Assembly (NCBI RefSeq): GCF_004514475.2
Contig: NZ_MYFO02000008.1
Location: forward strand, 124,001 to 188,000
Source: Paenibacillus athensensis
GTDB taxonomy: Bacteria > Bacillota > Bacilli > Paenibacillales > NBRC-103111
DNA length: 64,000 bases
Reading direction: 5' to 3'
Shown here: positions 53,601 through 62,418 of the stretch, piece after piece
Layout: the number at the start of each line of letters is the position of its first letter
Position numbering within the stretch: the stretch's first letter is position 1
Translations under genes and position numbers: made by a program
Notes under the pieces: generated by a model
Told to the model about the DNA's origin: nothing
Seen by the model: only the letters and a program-made list of their open reading frames with translations
The model's database searches: none

Positions 53601-56600
53601 CGGACGGCGACCGACAGCGGCAGCCTGCAAATCGACGCGCTCGTTCTTCATCAGGCCGTCAATAAAGCGGCTCGCGGAGCAACGACGATGTATACGGAAT
53701 ACGAAGCGGAAGCTGCGGCAACAACCGGGACGCTCGTCGGGCCGACACGCAAGTACCGTGAAATCGCTTCGGAGGCGTCCGGCCGCCAAGCGGTCAAGCT
53801 GGATCAGACGGGACAATATGTTGAATTTACGCTGACGAAGCCGACAAACTCGCTCGTCGTGCGTTATACGATTCCTGATGCGCCAGCGGGCGGCGGGCTG
53901 GAAGCGCCGATTGCCCTGTATGTAAACGGTGTGAAAAAACAGGATATTCAGCTGACATCGAAGCACAGCTGGGTGTATGGCAGCTATCCGTGGTCGAACG
54001 ATCCGAGTCTGCAGCTGCCGCACCGTTTCTTTGACGAAAGCCGCGTGCTGATCGGCGACGTACCGGCAGGCGCGAAGCTGCGTTTGCAGGTCGATCAGAC
54101 CGGAGCGGCCGCTTACCGCATCATCGATCTGATCGATACGGAAATGGCGCCGCAAGCTTACGCGCAAACACCGCTTTCGCTGTCGATTACCCAATACGGC
54201 GCTGTGGCCGGGGACGGTCAAGACGATACGGCGGCGCTGCAAGCCGCGATTGCTGCGGCGAAGCAAGCCGGACGGACCGTGTGGATTCCGGCGGGGACGT
54301 TTGATTTTAACGGCGAGCCGCTGAATGTGAGCAATGTAACGATTCGCGGCGCAGGCCCGTGGTATTCGGTGCTCCAGGGCATCGGAGCCGGCTTCAACGG
54401 CCAGGGAGGTCGCGTGCAAATGTACGATTTTGCGATTTTCGGCGCGTCGACCGGACGGAATGACGCTTCGAAGGAAAGCGGCTTTGACGGCAACTACGGA
54501 CCGGGCTCGGTGATCCAGAACGTCTGGATCGAGCACCGCAAAACCGGCATCTGGGTTAACGGGCCGGTGGACGATATGCTGATTGTCGGCAACCGGATCC
54601 GCAACACGTATGCGGACGGCATCAACCTGCACGGCGCGAACAGCAACATTCACGTTGAGCAAAACGCGATCCGCAACAGCGGCGACGACGGCATTGCGCT
54701 CTGGTCGGACCGCGCGTTCAGCACGACGCCGAACCATAACCATGTCATTCGTTTCAACACGGTGCAGCTGCCTTGGTTGGCCAGCAACATCGCCGTATAC
54801 GGCGGACGCGACAATGTGGTGCAAGATAATATTGTAGCCGACACGATTGCCTTCGGCGGCGGCATCAACGTCAGCTCCAACCACACGCCGGTGGCCTTTA
54901 GCGGCACGACGACGGTTGAGCGCAATACGCTGCTGCGCACTGGCGGTCACGAATACAATTTCAATAAGGATTTTGGCGCCATCTGGGTGAATGTGCCGGA
55001 AAAAATTGACGGCAAAGTCCTGATCCGCTATAACGATGTGTACGATTCCTCGTATCAAGGCTTGTCTGTACAAGGACCGGGCTCGTTGACGAATGCGACG
55101 ATTGCCGGCAATATTTTCGAGAAAACCGGCACGTGGGGCATGCAAATTCAAGGCGACGCCCGCGGCTCGGCAGCGATTCACAACATCATCCGCGATGCGG
55201 TAGTCGGTGACAGCTCGCAGTTGGCCGGAGGAACGTTCACCGTGACCGCTCCGGCGGCGATGAACGACGCGTATGTGCCTTCTTCGCTGGCGGTGACACT
55301 GGATGCCCAGCTCTTTCGCCCCGAAAGCGGCGGTGCGGGTACTGGCGGCACTGGCGGTGGTGGCGTGTCTGGCGGCGATTCCGGTACGGGTTCGCAGCCG
55401 ACGACTTCGCCGCAGCCAACAACGAAGCCGCAGCAGCCGGCCGTGAAGCTCGGCGCCGATGCGCTGACCGTCAAATCGACGACGGTCAACGGCAAGGTGC
55501 AGACGAGCGTTGCGGTCGACGGCAGCAAGCTGGTCGCGGCATTCCGCGAGCTGTTGGCAGCCGGCAACGGCACAGGAGCGGGAACGGGCGCAGGCGCTGG
55601 CAAGACGATCGCCATCGATACGGCCAGCACGGATGCGACGCTGGTGGTCGAAGTGCCGGCACAGGCGCTTGGCGAAGCGGCCGGATTGCTGGGCGGCGGC
55701 AAGCTGGCGTTCCGCGCAGCGGATCGCTCGTATGAGCTGCCGCTGTCCAGCCTGAAGCTCGACGAGCTGGCGGCCGGTATGGGCAAATCCACAGCGGACC
55801 TGACCGTGTCGATCCGCATGGAGAAGCTGACCGGCAGCGTTGCCGACGAGCTGAACGGCTCGCTCGAAGCGCAAGGCGTGACGCCGCTTGGCGACGCCGT
55901 TGATTTCAGCGTCACGGTAGGGGCGCAAGGCGCAGAGCCGGTGACTATTCACAGCTTCGGCTCGACGTACGTCACCCGGACGCTCGTGCTTTCCGGCGTC
56001 GTGGACGCGGATCAGGCGACCGCGGTAGCGGTTGATCCGCAAACCGGCGCTGCCAGCTTCGTACCGGCGTTGTTCGAGAAGCAGGAAGACGGCACGACCG
56101 CGGTTGTGATCAAGCGCAATAGCAACAGCTTGTATACGGTCGTGTCGCACAGCGCTTCCTTTGCCGATACGGCCGGACATTGGGCGCAGCGCGATATCGA
56201 CACGATGGCATCGAAGCTCATCGTGAACGGCATTGCGGACGGGGCGTTCGCTCCCGACCGCAGCGTAACGCGCGCCGAGTTCGTGGCGCTGCTCGTGCGA
56301 TCGCTCGGCCTGTCGGCAGCGAGCGATGCGGCTTCCGGCTTCACCGACGTGAAAGCCGGGGACTGGTACGCCGGCGCTGTCGCTACGGCGGTGGAAGCCG
56401 GGCTCGCGGACGGCTTTGCGGACGGAAGCTTCCGTCCGTCGGCGACGATTACGCGCGAGCAAATGGCTGTGCTGATCGCGCGGGCGATCAGCTATGCCGG
56501 CACGTCGCTGCCAGCGGGCAGCGACGGGGTGTTCGCCGATGAAGCCAGCATCGGCGGCTGGGCCCGCGAAGCGGTGGCGTCGCTGGCCGCAGTGCAGCTG

Positions 56601-56708
56601 GTGAACGGCATGAGCGACGGCAGCTTCGCGCCGCAAAGCGCGTCAACGCGCGCGGAAGCGGTGACAATGCTCAAACGCTTCCTGCAATTCGCGAACTTTA
56701 TGGATTAA
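50610..56708 (+). CDS. SLH-anchored multimodular GH87-like alpha-1,3-glucanase/mycodextranase
   Basis: 2032 residues. Signal peptide (~1-35). Six beta-trefoil/lectin-like repeats of ~135-140 residues start near 39, 179, 335, 469, 610 and 765 (pattern VRIKNDYRGSYLYE ... KNRATGHYM). A CBM35-like domain covers ~892-1025. A GH87-type region, ~1031-1560, holds the beta-helix start YGAVAGDGQDDTAALQAAI, IPAGTFDF, and the Asp-rich ADGINLHGAN and NSGDDGIALWSD. Then a Gly/Pro/Thr linker, a ~250-residue beta domain and three SLH motifs (~1851-2032; FADTAGHWAQ, FTDVKAGDWYAG, FADEASIGGWA). It likely degrades alpha-1,3- or mixed alpha-1,3/1,4-glucan at the cell surface. TTG 50610 (ATG 50616 possible). Confidence 0.88.
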   Translation: MGMFRLNKAAIWALVVLISLSGILTTGGGRAQAADSGTYVMIKNDYRGTYLYEDAADQNKVKRGTPSDMSDPTYQWQIEETGGVKRLKNRSTGHYMSVVNVTEWDDPVTSIALDDTTMDFDWNIQDAGAGKMTLESVKNPGSYLHMEAAGLDFAECTNGVQASWGSAQWIFEEVQDNPYVRIKNDYRGSYLYEDEADQNKVKRGMPTDTNDPAYQWLIEETGGVKRIKNRATGHYMSIVNVTEWDDPVTSIALDDTTLDFDWSIAEAEPGKMTIESVKNPGSYLHVEAAGLDFAECTNGVQASWGSAHWILEPASTVVVTPTPTPTPTPGAGDKYVRIQSRWKSMYLYEDNNQVKYGNPSFGDTASHWEIEDFGDHKRIKNRATGHYMTIQNGLDYVESTEVQDDALTAQWDLTLNGDGYSIIKSAAQNAIIHLENLRKYAQYSDIDANWFSPQWKLIGVPDDVFTGHTVRMKNQWQGSYLYEEDGKVKYGNVPADDLRSHWLIAVAGEHRQIRNAATGHYIAIEHHDSHLDPVEAIVIEPSWTSAQWDIKAATNDGFYNIENVYKTDFILHIQDQTDYAQASNLPPDWGSGQWALEDAPVVPPVIPDSYVRLKNKKLGTYLYENSHQAVLYGTPPEDDASSHWIVESRDGHQVIRNRATQHVLSIQGLLPFVESVPDPAPQSWSSSLWDLVASPDLGYVDIRNVGDSDMFVHLSDSFGYAQYDFVSTEAETVSWSLEDAPGMAQVYEPQVNTERSDVVFDDTNTVRVKNNATGTYLLEGDNGALTLGSVAVDDLHSQWLSQQVNGHKRLKNVATGHFVAADGGTVAALASAAAGAEWYLTDTDGSARFSGAAGQAGTLAANAGGTAVELTDASSSVSASWQLEPVTADVQYEAEESFYSAGQTVGSAGLGFSGRGYIGDFTSVGSLLTFTVYAQQDGVYNVLTKYTNTNTGAKTLSRSVNGIADKQVTFAASGSAGWKYKSETLKLRAGLNTVTYERTATDSGSLQIDALVLHQAVNKAARGATTMYTEYEAEAAATTGTLVGPTRKYREIASEASGRQAVKLDQTGQYVEFTLTKPTNSLVVRYTIPDAPAGGGLEAPIALYVNGVKKQDIQLTSKHSWVYGSYPWSNDPSLQLPHRFFDESRVLIGDVPAGAKLRLQVDQTGAAAYRIIDLIDTEMAPQAYAQTPLSLSITQYGAVAGDGQDDTAALQAAIAAAKQAGRTVWIPAGTFDFNGEPLNVSNVTIRGAGPWYSVLQGIGAGFNGQGGRVQMYDFAIFGASTGRNDASKESGFDGNYGPGSVIQNVWIEHRKTGIWVNGPVDDMLIVGNRIRNTYADGINLHGANSNIHVEQNAIRNSGDDGIALWSDRAFSTTPNHNHVIRFNTVQLPWLASNIAVYGGRDNVVQDNIVADTIAFGGGINVSSNHTPVAFSGTTTVERNTLLRTGGHEYNFNKDFGAIWVNVPEKIDGKVLIRYNDVYDSSYQGLSVQGPGSLTNATIAGNIFEKTGTWGMQIQGDARGSAAIHNIIRDAVVGDSSQLAGGTFTVTAPAAMNDAYVPSSLAVTLDAQLFRPESGGAGTGGTGGGGVSGGDSGTGSQPTTSPQPTTKPQQPAVKLGADALTVKSTTVNGKVQTSVAVDGSKLVAAFRELLAAGNGTGAGTGAGAGKTIAIDTASTDATLVVEVPAQALGEAAGLLGGGKLAFRAADRSYELPLSSLKLDELAAGMGKSTADLTVSIRMEKLTGSVADELNGSLEAQGVTPLGDAVDFSVTVGAQGAEPVTIHSFGSTYVTRTLVLSGVVDADQATAVAVDPQTGAASFVPALFEKQEDGTTAVVIKRNSNSLYTVVSHSASFADTAGHWAQRDIDTMASKLIVNGIADGAFAPDRSVTRAEFVALLVRSLGLSAASDAASGFTDVKAGDWYAGAVATAVEAGLADGFADGSFRPSATITREQMAVLIARAISYAGTSLPAGSDGVFADEASIGGWAREAVASLAAVQLVNGMSDGSFAPQSASTRAEAVTMLKRFLQFANFMD
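50724..51563 (+). repeat. Near-identical 420-bp tandem duplication inside the GH87-like gene
   Basis: Lectin-like repeats 1 and 2 start at 50724 and 51144. Long stretches are identical in DNA and nearly all protein positions match, whereas repeats 3-6 are divergent, so this duplication is recent. Confidence 0.88.
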
Positions 56709-56829
56709 CGTAAGCGTTTGGCATGCGCTGGCCGGCATCAGATCACGATCCGGGATTAGCCGATGACGTGCGGACAGCAGTCTGACAACGATACGGCAGC
56801 AAGCCGATTTGCGCATGACGACCGGACTA

Positions 56830-56863
56830 AAGAGTCGAGCCCTCAGAGGCTTGGCTCTTTTTT
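56830..56863 (+). terminator. Terminator of the GH87-like gene
   Basis: A 12-bp stem AAGAGTCGAGCC/GGCTTGGCTCTT with two G-T pairs, loop CTCAGA, and six T's. Confidence 0.88.
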
Positions 56864-56983
56864 CCGTTTGCCATCTTTTTGACAGGGAAGCCGCGGTACG
56901 GATGCGAATTAGGAGATATACCGGCAAAATCTAATCTAACGAGGCTCCTTGCCGCGCGCGAGTTTTAACGAATGGCCGATAAC

Positions 56984-57150
56984 GTACCTGATCTGACAGC
57001 CGCCGTCTGTCGGCACCTGATGGCACCTGTCGGTCTCTATCGGACTTATCAGTACCTGATCTGACAGCCGCCGTACTGTTGGCACCTGTCGGTCTATCCG
57101 ACCTATCAGTACCTGATGGCACCTGTCGGTCCCTATGAGCACCTGTCGGC
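56984..57150. repeat. Degenerate tandem repeats between the GH87 and two-component operons
   Basis: A 23-bp word (GTACCTGATCTGACAG...) occurs exactly at 56984 and 57052, with a shorter third start at 57109. A second word GCACCTGTCGG occurs exactly at 57023, 57082, 57119 and 57139. Units shrink from 68 to 57 to ~40 bp. No coding potential is supported. Confidence 0.85.
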
Positions 57151-57270
57151 ACCACCTAAAGCGACCGACGTAACGCCATGAATTCCAGCGGCGAGGAGCA
57201 GCGCCGTCAAACTCCAGGCGTGACCTCTGTATGGAGGCGCGCTTCCAGCAATACACTACAAGCAAGACAC

Positions 57271-57333
57271 GTCACATTCTTGGCAGATTCGGTCACAATC
57301 GTGGTAGCCGGGCGCGTCCTTCCCGCGTACAAT
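57271..57333 (+). promoter_or_regulatory. Activator-type promoter of the binding-protein/two-component operon
   Basis: Direct half-sites GTCACATTCTTGGCAG (57271) and GTCACAATCGTGGTAG (57292), exactly 21 bp apart. TACAAT (57328-57333) begins 36 bp after the proximal copy, with no -35. This matches the promoter at 44021-44084. Confidence 0.72.
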
Positions 57334-57388
57334 GTAAAGTTAAAGCTGCACATTTTCGTCAAAACGCATGAATGGAGACCTCCTCACG

Positions 57389-58942
57389 ATGAAGCTGATG
57401 AAAAGAAAGCGAAGTCTGCTGCTGCTGTGTTGCGGCATTGCGGCAGCCGGATTGACGATGACAGGCTGGGGCTGGTTCCGCCATGCGGAAGCCGAGCGCT
57501 CCACCGCTTACAATGAACCGAATATACAAGCCGCGCAGACGGGGGGCAGCGACAAGCTGGTGGTGATTTTTCCGGCCGGTGCGATGCCGCCCGATCTGGA
57601 TGAGGTGGAAGCGGAGATGAACCGCTATCTGGCTACCCGCATCCAAGCCAGCGTCGAGCTCAAGCCAATTGAACGCGGCAGCTGGTGGGACAAGACGGGC
57701 TTCATGTTCTCGTCGAAGCAGCAGATCGATCTGATGTTTACGGCCGGCTGGTTCGGCTTCGGCAACGAGGTAACCAAGGGACAGCTGGTGCCGCTGGACG
57801 ATTTGCTGGATCGCTACGGTCAGGGGATCAAAAGCTTGCTCAACCCGTCGATTGTCGATGCCGGCAAGCTCGATGGGCGCATTTACGGGATTGTGGCCAA
57901 TAAGGAATTCGCTTCCAGCAAAGGGCTGGTCATGCGCAAGGATTTGGTGGATAAATATCAGTTTGATCTGGCTTCGGTCCGCAAGCTGGAGGATTTGGAG
58001 CCGCTGCTGGCCACGGTCAAGGCGGGTGAAGACGGGATGGTGCCGCTGCAGGTGCGTTCCGACCGCAGTCCGTTTACGTTCCTGATGCAATACGGGCTGT
58101 TCGATATGCTGGGCGACGGTCCCGGCGTGCTGCCGCGCGGCGGAGACGGCAAGACGGTGGTCAATATGCTGGAGACGAAGGAGTTCGCGCATTATGCCGC
58201 GCTGATGCACCGCTGGAATGAAGCCGGCCTGCTCAATCCGGACGCCGCGACGACCAAGGACAATGAATTTGAAGCGGTCAAGGCGGGCAAAGCGTTCGCT
58301 TACGCGGAATCGCTCAAGCCGGGCTTCGCCAATCAGGCCTCGCGCGACACTGGCATGGACATGGTCAGCGTGGAGCTGACCGAGCCGTTCACGACGACGG
58401 CCGATACGACGAGCGCGATGTTTGCGATTACGAAAAACGCCCGTTATCCCGAAAAAGCGATGATGCTGCTTAATCTGCTCTACACGGACAAGTATTTGCT
58501 CAACTTGCTCGATTGGGGCATTGAAGGCAAGCATTACGTCAAGATCAACGCCAACCAGATCAACTATCCGCCGGGTATCGAGGCGAAGACGGTCGGTTAC
58601 AACCTCAACCAGCCGTGGATGTTCGGCAATCAGCTTCTGAGCTATTTATGGACGAATGAGGATCCCGAGCTGTGGGAGCAGTACCGGCAGTTTAATCAGA
58701 AGGCCGAGAAGTCCAAGGCTTTGGGCTTTGTGTTCAACCCCGATCGGGTCAAAAATGAAATCGCCGCTTGCATGAACGTGGAAAAGCAATTCGCTCCGGC
58801 GATTTACACCGGGGCGCTCGATCCGGCGCAGGTGCTGCCGCTCTACATCGAGAAGCTTAAAGCGGCCGGCGCGGAGCGGATCATTGAAGAGAAGCAGCGG
58901 CAGCTCGATCTATGGCTCAGCAGCAAACAAGCATCCCGTTAA
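57389..58942 (+). CDS. LplA-type ABC solute-binding protein with DUF3502-like C-terminus (paralogue 1)
   Basis: 517 residues. N-terminal hydrophobic segment (~8-27) has LLLLCCGIAAAG but no canonical lipobox, so it may be membrane-anchored rather than lipidated. The binding core has LVVIFPAGAMPPDLDEVEAE, FTAGWFGFGNEV, GIVANKEFASSKGLVMRKDL, and the C-terminal part LLDWGIEGKHYVKI, ALGFVFNPDRVKNEIAAC as in LplA relatives that carry DUF3502. It closely resembles the protein at 62419-63945. It is first in an operon with a kinase and regulator and has no permeases beside it, so a co-sensor role is plausible. Confidence 0.88.
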   Translation: MKLMKRKRSLLLLCCGIAAAGLTMTGWGWFRHAEAERSTAYNEPNIQAAQTGGSDKLVVIFPAGAMPPDLDEVEAEMNRYLATRIQASVELKPIERGSWWDKTGFMFSSKQQIDLMFTAGWFGFGNEVTKGQLVPLDDLLDRYGQGIKSLLNPSIVDAGKLDGRIYGIVANKEFASSKGLVMRKDLVDKYQFDLASVRKLEDLEPLLATVKAGEDGMVPLQVRSDRSPFTFLMQYGLFDMLGDGPGVLPRGGDGKTVVNMLETKEFAHYAALMHRWNEAGLLNPDAATTKDNEFEAVKAGKAFAYAESLKPGFANQASRDTGMDMVSVELTEPFTTTADTTSAMFAITKNARYPEKAMMLLNLLYTDKYLLNLLDWGIEGKHYVKINANQINYPPGIEAKTVGYNLNQPWMFGNQLLSYLWTNEDPELWEQYRQFNQKAEKSKALGFVFNPDRVKNEIAACMNVEKQFAPAIYTGALDPAQVLPLYIEKLKAAGAERIIEEKQRQLDLWLSSKQASR

Positions 58943-58984
58943 CCTATTTCTGCCGCTCACTTGTGGCATGGCAAAGGAGACCGC

Positions 58985-60754
58985 ATGAGACAAGCCACGT
59001 TGCGTTCACGACTGATTATGGGCTTTGGCTTCGTTACCGTACCCCTGGTGGTCCTGCTGCTGTGCAATAACCTGTATGCGACCAAGGTCGTCCATACGCA
59101 GGTTGCGCTTACGAACCAAAATCTGCTCACGATGTACATGAACGATATGGATAAGGTGCTGGAAGAGCTGGAAAACTATTTGTACAAAACCGCCGAGCAG
59201 GATCAAAGCCTGATTTCGCTCAGCCAGTACGGACAAGAGAGCTGGGAATATTACCTGGCCAAGACGCAAACCGTCAACGCCTTATATCTAAACACCAATT
59301 ACTACAGCGCAGCGGACGTGTTATTTGCCTACAGCACGAAATACGACGATTTGTTCCTTGCGCAGCAGCAGTCCGTCTCTTACGAGGACAAGCAGCTGAT
59401 CCAGGACAAGCTGTACCAGCTGGTGCGCGAGCAGCACGCGGGCTCGGCCTTTTATTCAAGCTGGAATATCGTCAAGCTTAATGACCGCTATGCGCTGGTC
59501 ATGATCGTTGATACCGGCTACCAGTCGTTTATCGGCGCTTGGGTCGATCTCGACCGGCTGATGATGCCGCTGCATTTGCTGAACAACGACCAGCGCGGCG
59601 AAGCGCTGCTGTTCTCCGATGCCGGCGATATTATGGCAGGCGTCAATTCCGAATTTGTCGACCGGCTGGAAGCGACGGATTTCCGCAATTACGTAAAGCA
59701 GGATTCCCAGAGCTATCATATCGTCAATCTGGAAAAGCCGTATCTGCTCGTCGTTCAGCGCTCCAAGCTGGCGGCGATGTCGCTGCTTATGCTGCTGCCC
59801 GAAAGCAGCCTGCTGGAAGGGCTGCCGGTGTTCCGCAAGCTGACCTACGCCGTGCCGCTGCTGGCCGCGGGCATCCTCGTGTTTTACCTGATATTTGTGC
59901 AAAAATCGCTCGTCAAGCCGATCCACAGCTTGATTCAAGGGATGCGCCGGATTCGCGCCGGCGATTTGTCGGCTCGTCTGGACGAAAACAAGCTGACGGA
60001 ATTTATCGTGATCAACGAAACGTTCAACGGCATGGCCAAGCAGATCGAGCATTTGAAGATCGACATCTACGAGGAGCAGATTCGCACGCAAAAGGCCGAG
60101 CTCAAGCATTTGCAGGCGCAGATTCATCCGCATTTTTTCATGAATTCGCTGAATATCGTGTACCACCTGGCCCAGATCAAGGAATACGATTTGATTCAAA
60201 ATATGTCGCTGCATCTCGTCCGCTACTTCCGCTACTCGACGCGTACGCAGATCACGACCATTACGATCAAGGACGAGCTGGAGCACGTCTACAACTACCT
60301 GTCGATTCAAAAGCTGCGCTTTCCCGAATCGCTGATCTTCGACATCGATGTCGAGCCCGGTCTGGAGTCGGTCGGCGTACCGCCGCTCATCGTCCAGCCG
60401 CTGGCTGAAAACTGCGTGATACACGGCTTTTCCGTGCAAAGCGGCGAGCCGTTTGCGATTCGCATCCGCGTCACGCGCGATCCGGAAGCGCCGGACCAGT
60501 ACCTGCTCGTCGAGGTCGCCGATAACGGCAAGGGCTTTACGCCGGACAAGCTGGCCGAGCTGGAAGCGCGGGTCTATGCCACCGAGCCGGGGGAAGGCAG
60601 CATCGGACTGTGGAACATCGTGCGCCGCGGCCGGTTGTATTTCAAAAGCGAGATTCAAATGACGTTTGCCAATGCGCTGCCGCGGGGAGCGAGCGTCGTT
60701 CTCCGTTTGCCGCAAGGAGCAGCGGAACCAGAGGGAGGGAATGCGGATGTATAA
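58985..60754 (+). CDS. Sensor histidine kinase, YesM type
   Basis: 589 residues. TM1 ~11-30, a ~250-residue extracytoplasmic sensor (dCache-like), TM2 ~289-311, HAMP ~312-365, His_kinase domain with phospho-acceptor His381 (QIHPHFFMNSLN), then HATPase with NCVIHGFS and VADNGKGFTP. AAAGGAGA precedes ATG 58985. It overlaps the response regulator gene by 8 bp. Such kinases in Paenibacillus sense glycans, often together with a binding protein. Confidence 0.95.
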   Translation: MRQATLRSRLIMGFGFVTVPLVVLLLCNNLYATKVVHTQVALTNQNLLTMYMNDMDKVLEELENYLYKTAEQDQSLISLSQYGQESWEYYLAKTQTVNALYLNTNYYSAADVLFAYSTKYDDLFLAQQQSVSYEDKQLIQDKLYQLVREQHAGSAFYSSWNIVKLNDRYALVMIVDTGYQSFIGAWVDLDRLMMPLHLLNNDQRGEALLFSDAGDIMAGVNSEFVDRLEATDFRNYVKQDSQSYHIVNLEKPYLLVVQRSKLAAMSLLMLLPESSLLEGLPVFRKLTYAVPLLAAGILVFYLIFVQKSLVKPIHSLIQGMRRIRAGDLSARLDENKLTEFIVINETFNGMAKQIEHLKIDIYEEQIRTQKAELKHLQAQIHPHFFMNSLNIVYHLAQIKEYDLIQNMSLHLVRYFRYSTRTQITTITIKDELEHVYNYLSIQKLRFPESLIFDIDVEPGLESVGVPPLIVQPLAENCVIHGFSVQSGEPFAIRIRVTRDPEAPDQYLLVEVADNGKGFTPDKLAELEARVYATEPGEGSIGLWNIVRRGRLYFKSEIQMTFANALPRGASVVLRLPQGAAEPEGGNADV

Positions 60755-62345
60755 GGTGCTCGTGGTAGATGATGAGATTTATGCGGTCAAGGGCTTGGTG
60801 TCCGGCATGGACTGGCAATCGCTGGGCGTCGACGAGGTGCATGAGGCCTACCATTCGCGCATGGCGCAGGAGGTGCTGCAGCAGCATAACATCGACATGA
60901 TGATTTGCGACATCGAAATGCCCGAAGGCAACGGACTGGAGCTGATGCAGTGGGTCAATGAGAACGCGCCGCACGTCGAGACCGTGGTGCTGACCTGTCA
61001 CGCCGAGTTCTCCTATGCCCAAAAGGCGCTGCAGCTTGGCGGCAGCGATTACTTGCTCAAGCCGGTGATTTTTCCCGAGCTGGCCCAAGTGCTGGAACGG
61101 ATGAAGACGACGATTGAGCAAAAGCGACACGCGGTGGAAGCCGACCGCAATTACCAGAAATACGCCAAGCTGTGGAACAATCATAAGCCGCTGCTGATCG
61201 AGCGGTTCTGGCAGGATTTGCTCAGCCAGCGGATTTTGCCGAACCGTCAGGCGATTGAAACGGCGTTGGTGACGTATGAGCTGAAGCCTGCGTTATTGCA
61301 GCGGATCGGTCTGATTCATGTCAGCATTGAGCAGTGGGAAAAAGAGCTGAACGACCGCGACGAGGAAATCATGGTGTTTGCGCTGCGCAACGCCGCCGCT
61401 GAAATGGTGCTGGCGGCCGACGAGGGCTGCGTGCTGACCGACGATGCCGGCAACCTGATCGTCGTGGTGTACATGGGCGAGCGGGCGTTGTCGTCGGAAG
61501 AGCTGCAGCGCCGCTGCGAATCGTTCATACGTGCCTGCAACCGCTATTTCTATTGCCGGCTTTCCTGTTATATCGGCGAGCCTGTCGCCGTGACGGACAT
61601 CATGAAAGCGTATCATGAGCTGTTGAACGCCGAGTACCGCAATGTGGCCCGCACGAACGAAGCGATTCGCTTGAACGAGCTGCGCCAACGGGAGCGCAGC
61701 GACGGTCCGGAGGTCAGCGCCTTCATGGACTGGGCCGATACGCTGGAGCGGGGCGAGCGTGCCGAGATGGAAGCGCTGATTCTCGCTGAGCTGCATCGCT
61801 TGCGCGGCAAAGCGCCGACGGTGGAGACGTTGACGTCGTTTTATCACGCCTTTTTGCAGGTCGTCTATTATGTGCTGCATCGCCGGGGCTTGTCCGTACA
61901 GCTGTTGTACGAGGACCAAGGAGCCGCCGACGTGTCGGCGGCCACCCGATCGCTCGGCCATTTCGAAATGTGGATCAAACGCATGGTGGCCACGGTCAGC
62001 GAGACGCTGGCGCTGAATCATCCGTCCAATTCGATCGTCGCCAATCTCAAAACGTTTATTGCCGCGCATCTCGATCAGGAGCTGACGCGCGAGGATTTGG
62101 CGGCTCACGTTCATTTGAATCCGGCCTACCTGTCGCGGCTATTCCGCAAGGAAACGGGCATAGTACTTTCTGACTATATATTACAGGAGCGGATGAAGAA
62201 AGCCGCCGACCTGCTGGTCAGCACGAACAAGACGATCAGCGAGGTGGCGGACAGCCTCGGATACGGCAATTTTTCCTATTTTGCCAGGCTGTTCCGCAAG
62301 GTTCACGGCATCGCGCCGCACGATTACCGCAAAGCGAAAAAGTAA
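60747..62345 (+). CDS. AraC-type response regulator, YesN type
   Basis: 532 residues. Receiver domain with acidic pair Asp8/Asp9, phospho-acceptor Asp55 (CDIEMPEGNG) and Lys in YLLKPVIFPE; a ~280-residue middle region; and a C-terminal AraC DNA-binding domain with two HTHs (REDLAAHVHLNPAYLSRLFR, TISEVADSLGYGNFSYFARL). ATG 60747 is seven bases after GGGAGGG (60741 is an alternative). AraC-type dimers bind direct half-sites about 21 bp apart, which fits the repeats at 44021 and 57271. Confidence 0.95.
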   Translation: MYKVLVVDDEIYAVKGLVSGMDWQSLGVDEVHEAYHSRMAQEVLQQHNIDMMICDIEMPEGNGLELMQWVNENAPHVETVVLTCHAEFSYAQKALQLGGSDYLLKPVIFPELAQVLERMKTTIEQKRHAVEADRNYQKYAKLWNNHKPLLIERFWQDLLSQRILPNRQAIETALVTYELKPALLQRIGLIHVSIEQWEKELNDRDEEIMVFALRNAAAEMVLAADEGCVLTDDAGNLIVVVYMGERALSSEELQRRCESFIRACNRYFYCRLSCYIGEPVAVTDIMKAYHELLNAEYRNVARTNEAIRLNELRQRERSDGPEVSAFMDWADTLERGERAEMEALILAELHRLRGKAPTVETLTSFYHAFLQVVYYVLHRRGLSVQLLYEDQGAADVSAATRSLGHFEMWIKRMVATVSETLALNHPSNSIVANLKTFIAAHLDQELTREDLAAHVHLNPAYLSRLFRKETGIVLSDYILQERMKKAADLLVSTNKTISEVADSLGYGNFSYFARLFRKVHGIAPHDYRKAKK

Positions 62346-62418
62346 GCGTTTCAGGAGGAAATGCGAAAATAATGTCGAATTATGTTGGTAACACTTGTGA
62401 CTTTTGGAGGATGCGATC

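Noticed and set aside
51648-56636. A 1662-codon open frame antisense to the GH87-like gene
   Set aside because: It mirrors the codon bias of a GC-rich gene, has no recognisable domain, signal or ribosome binding site, and the plus-strand frame has clear domains.
56984-57150. CRISPR array
   Set aside because: Repeats are of unequal period, spacers are themselves repetitive, and no cas genes are present.
56931-57265. Minus-strand frames across the tandem-repeat island
   Set aside because: They are open only because the repeat words lack stops; no ribosome binding site, and the protein would be simple repeats.
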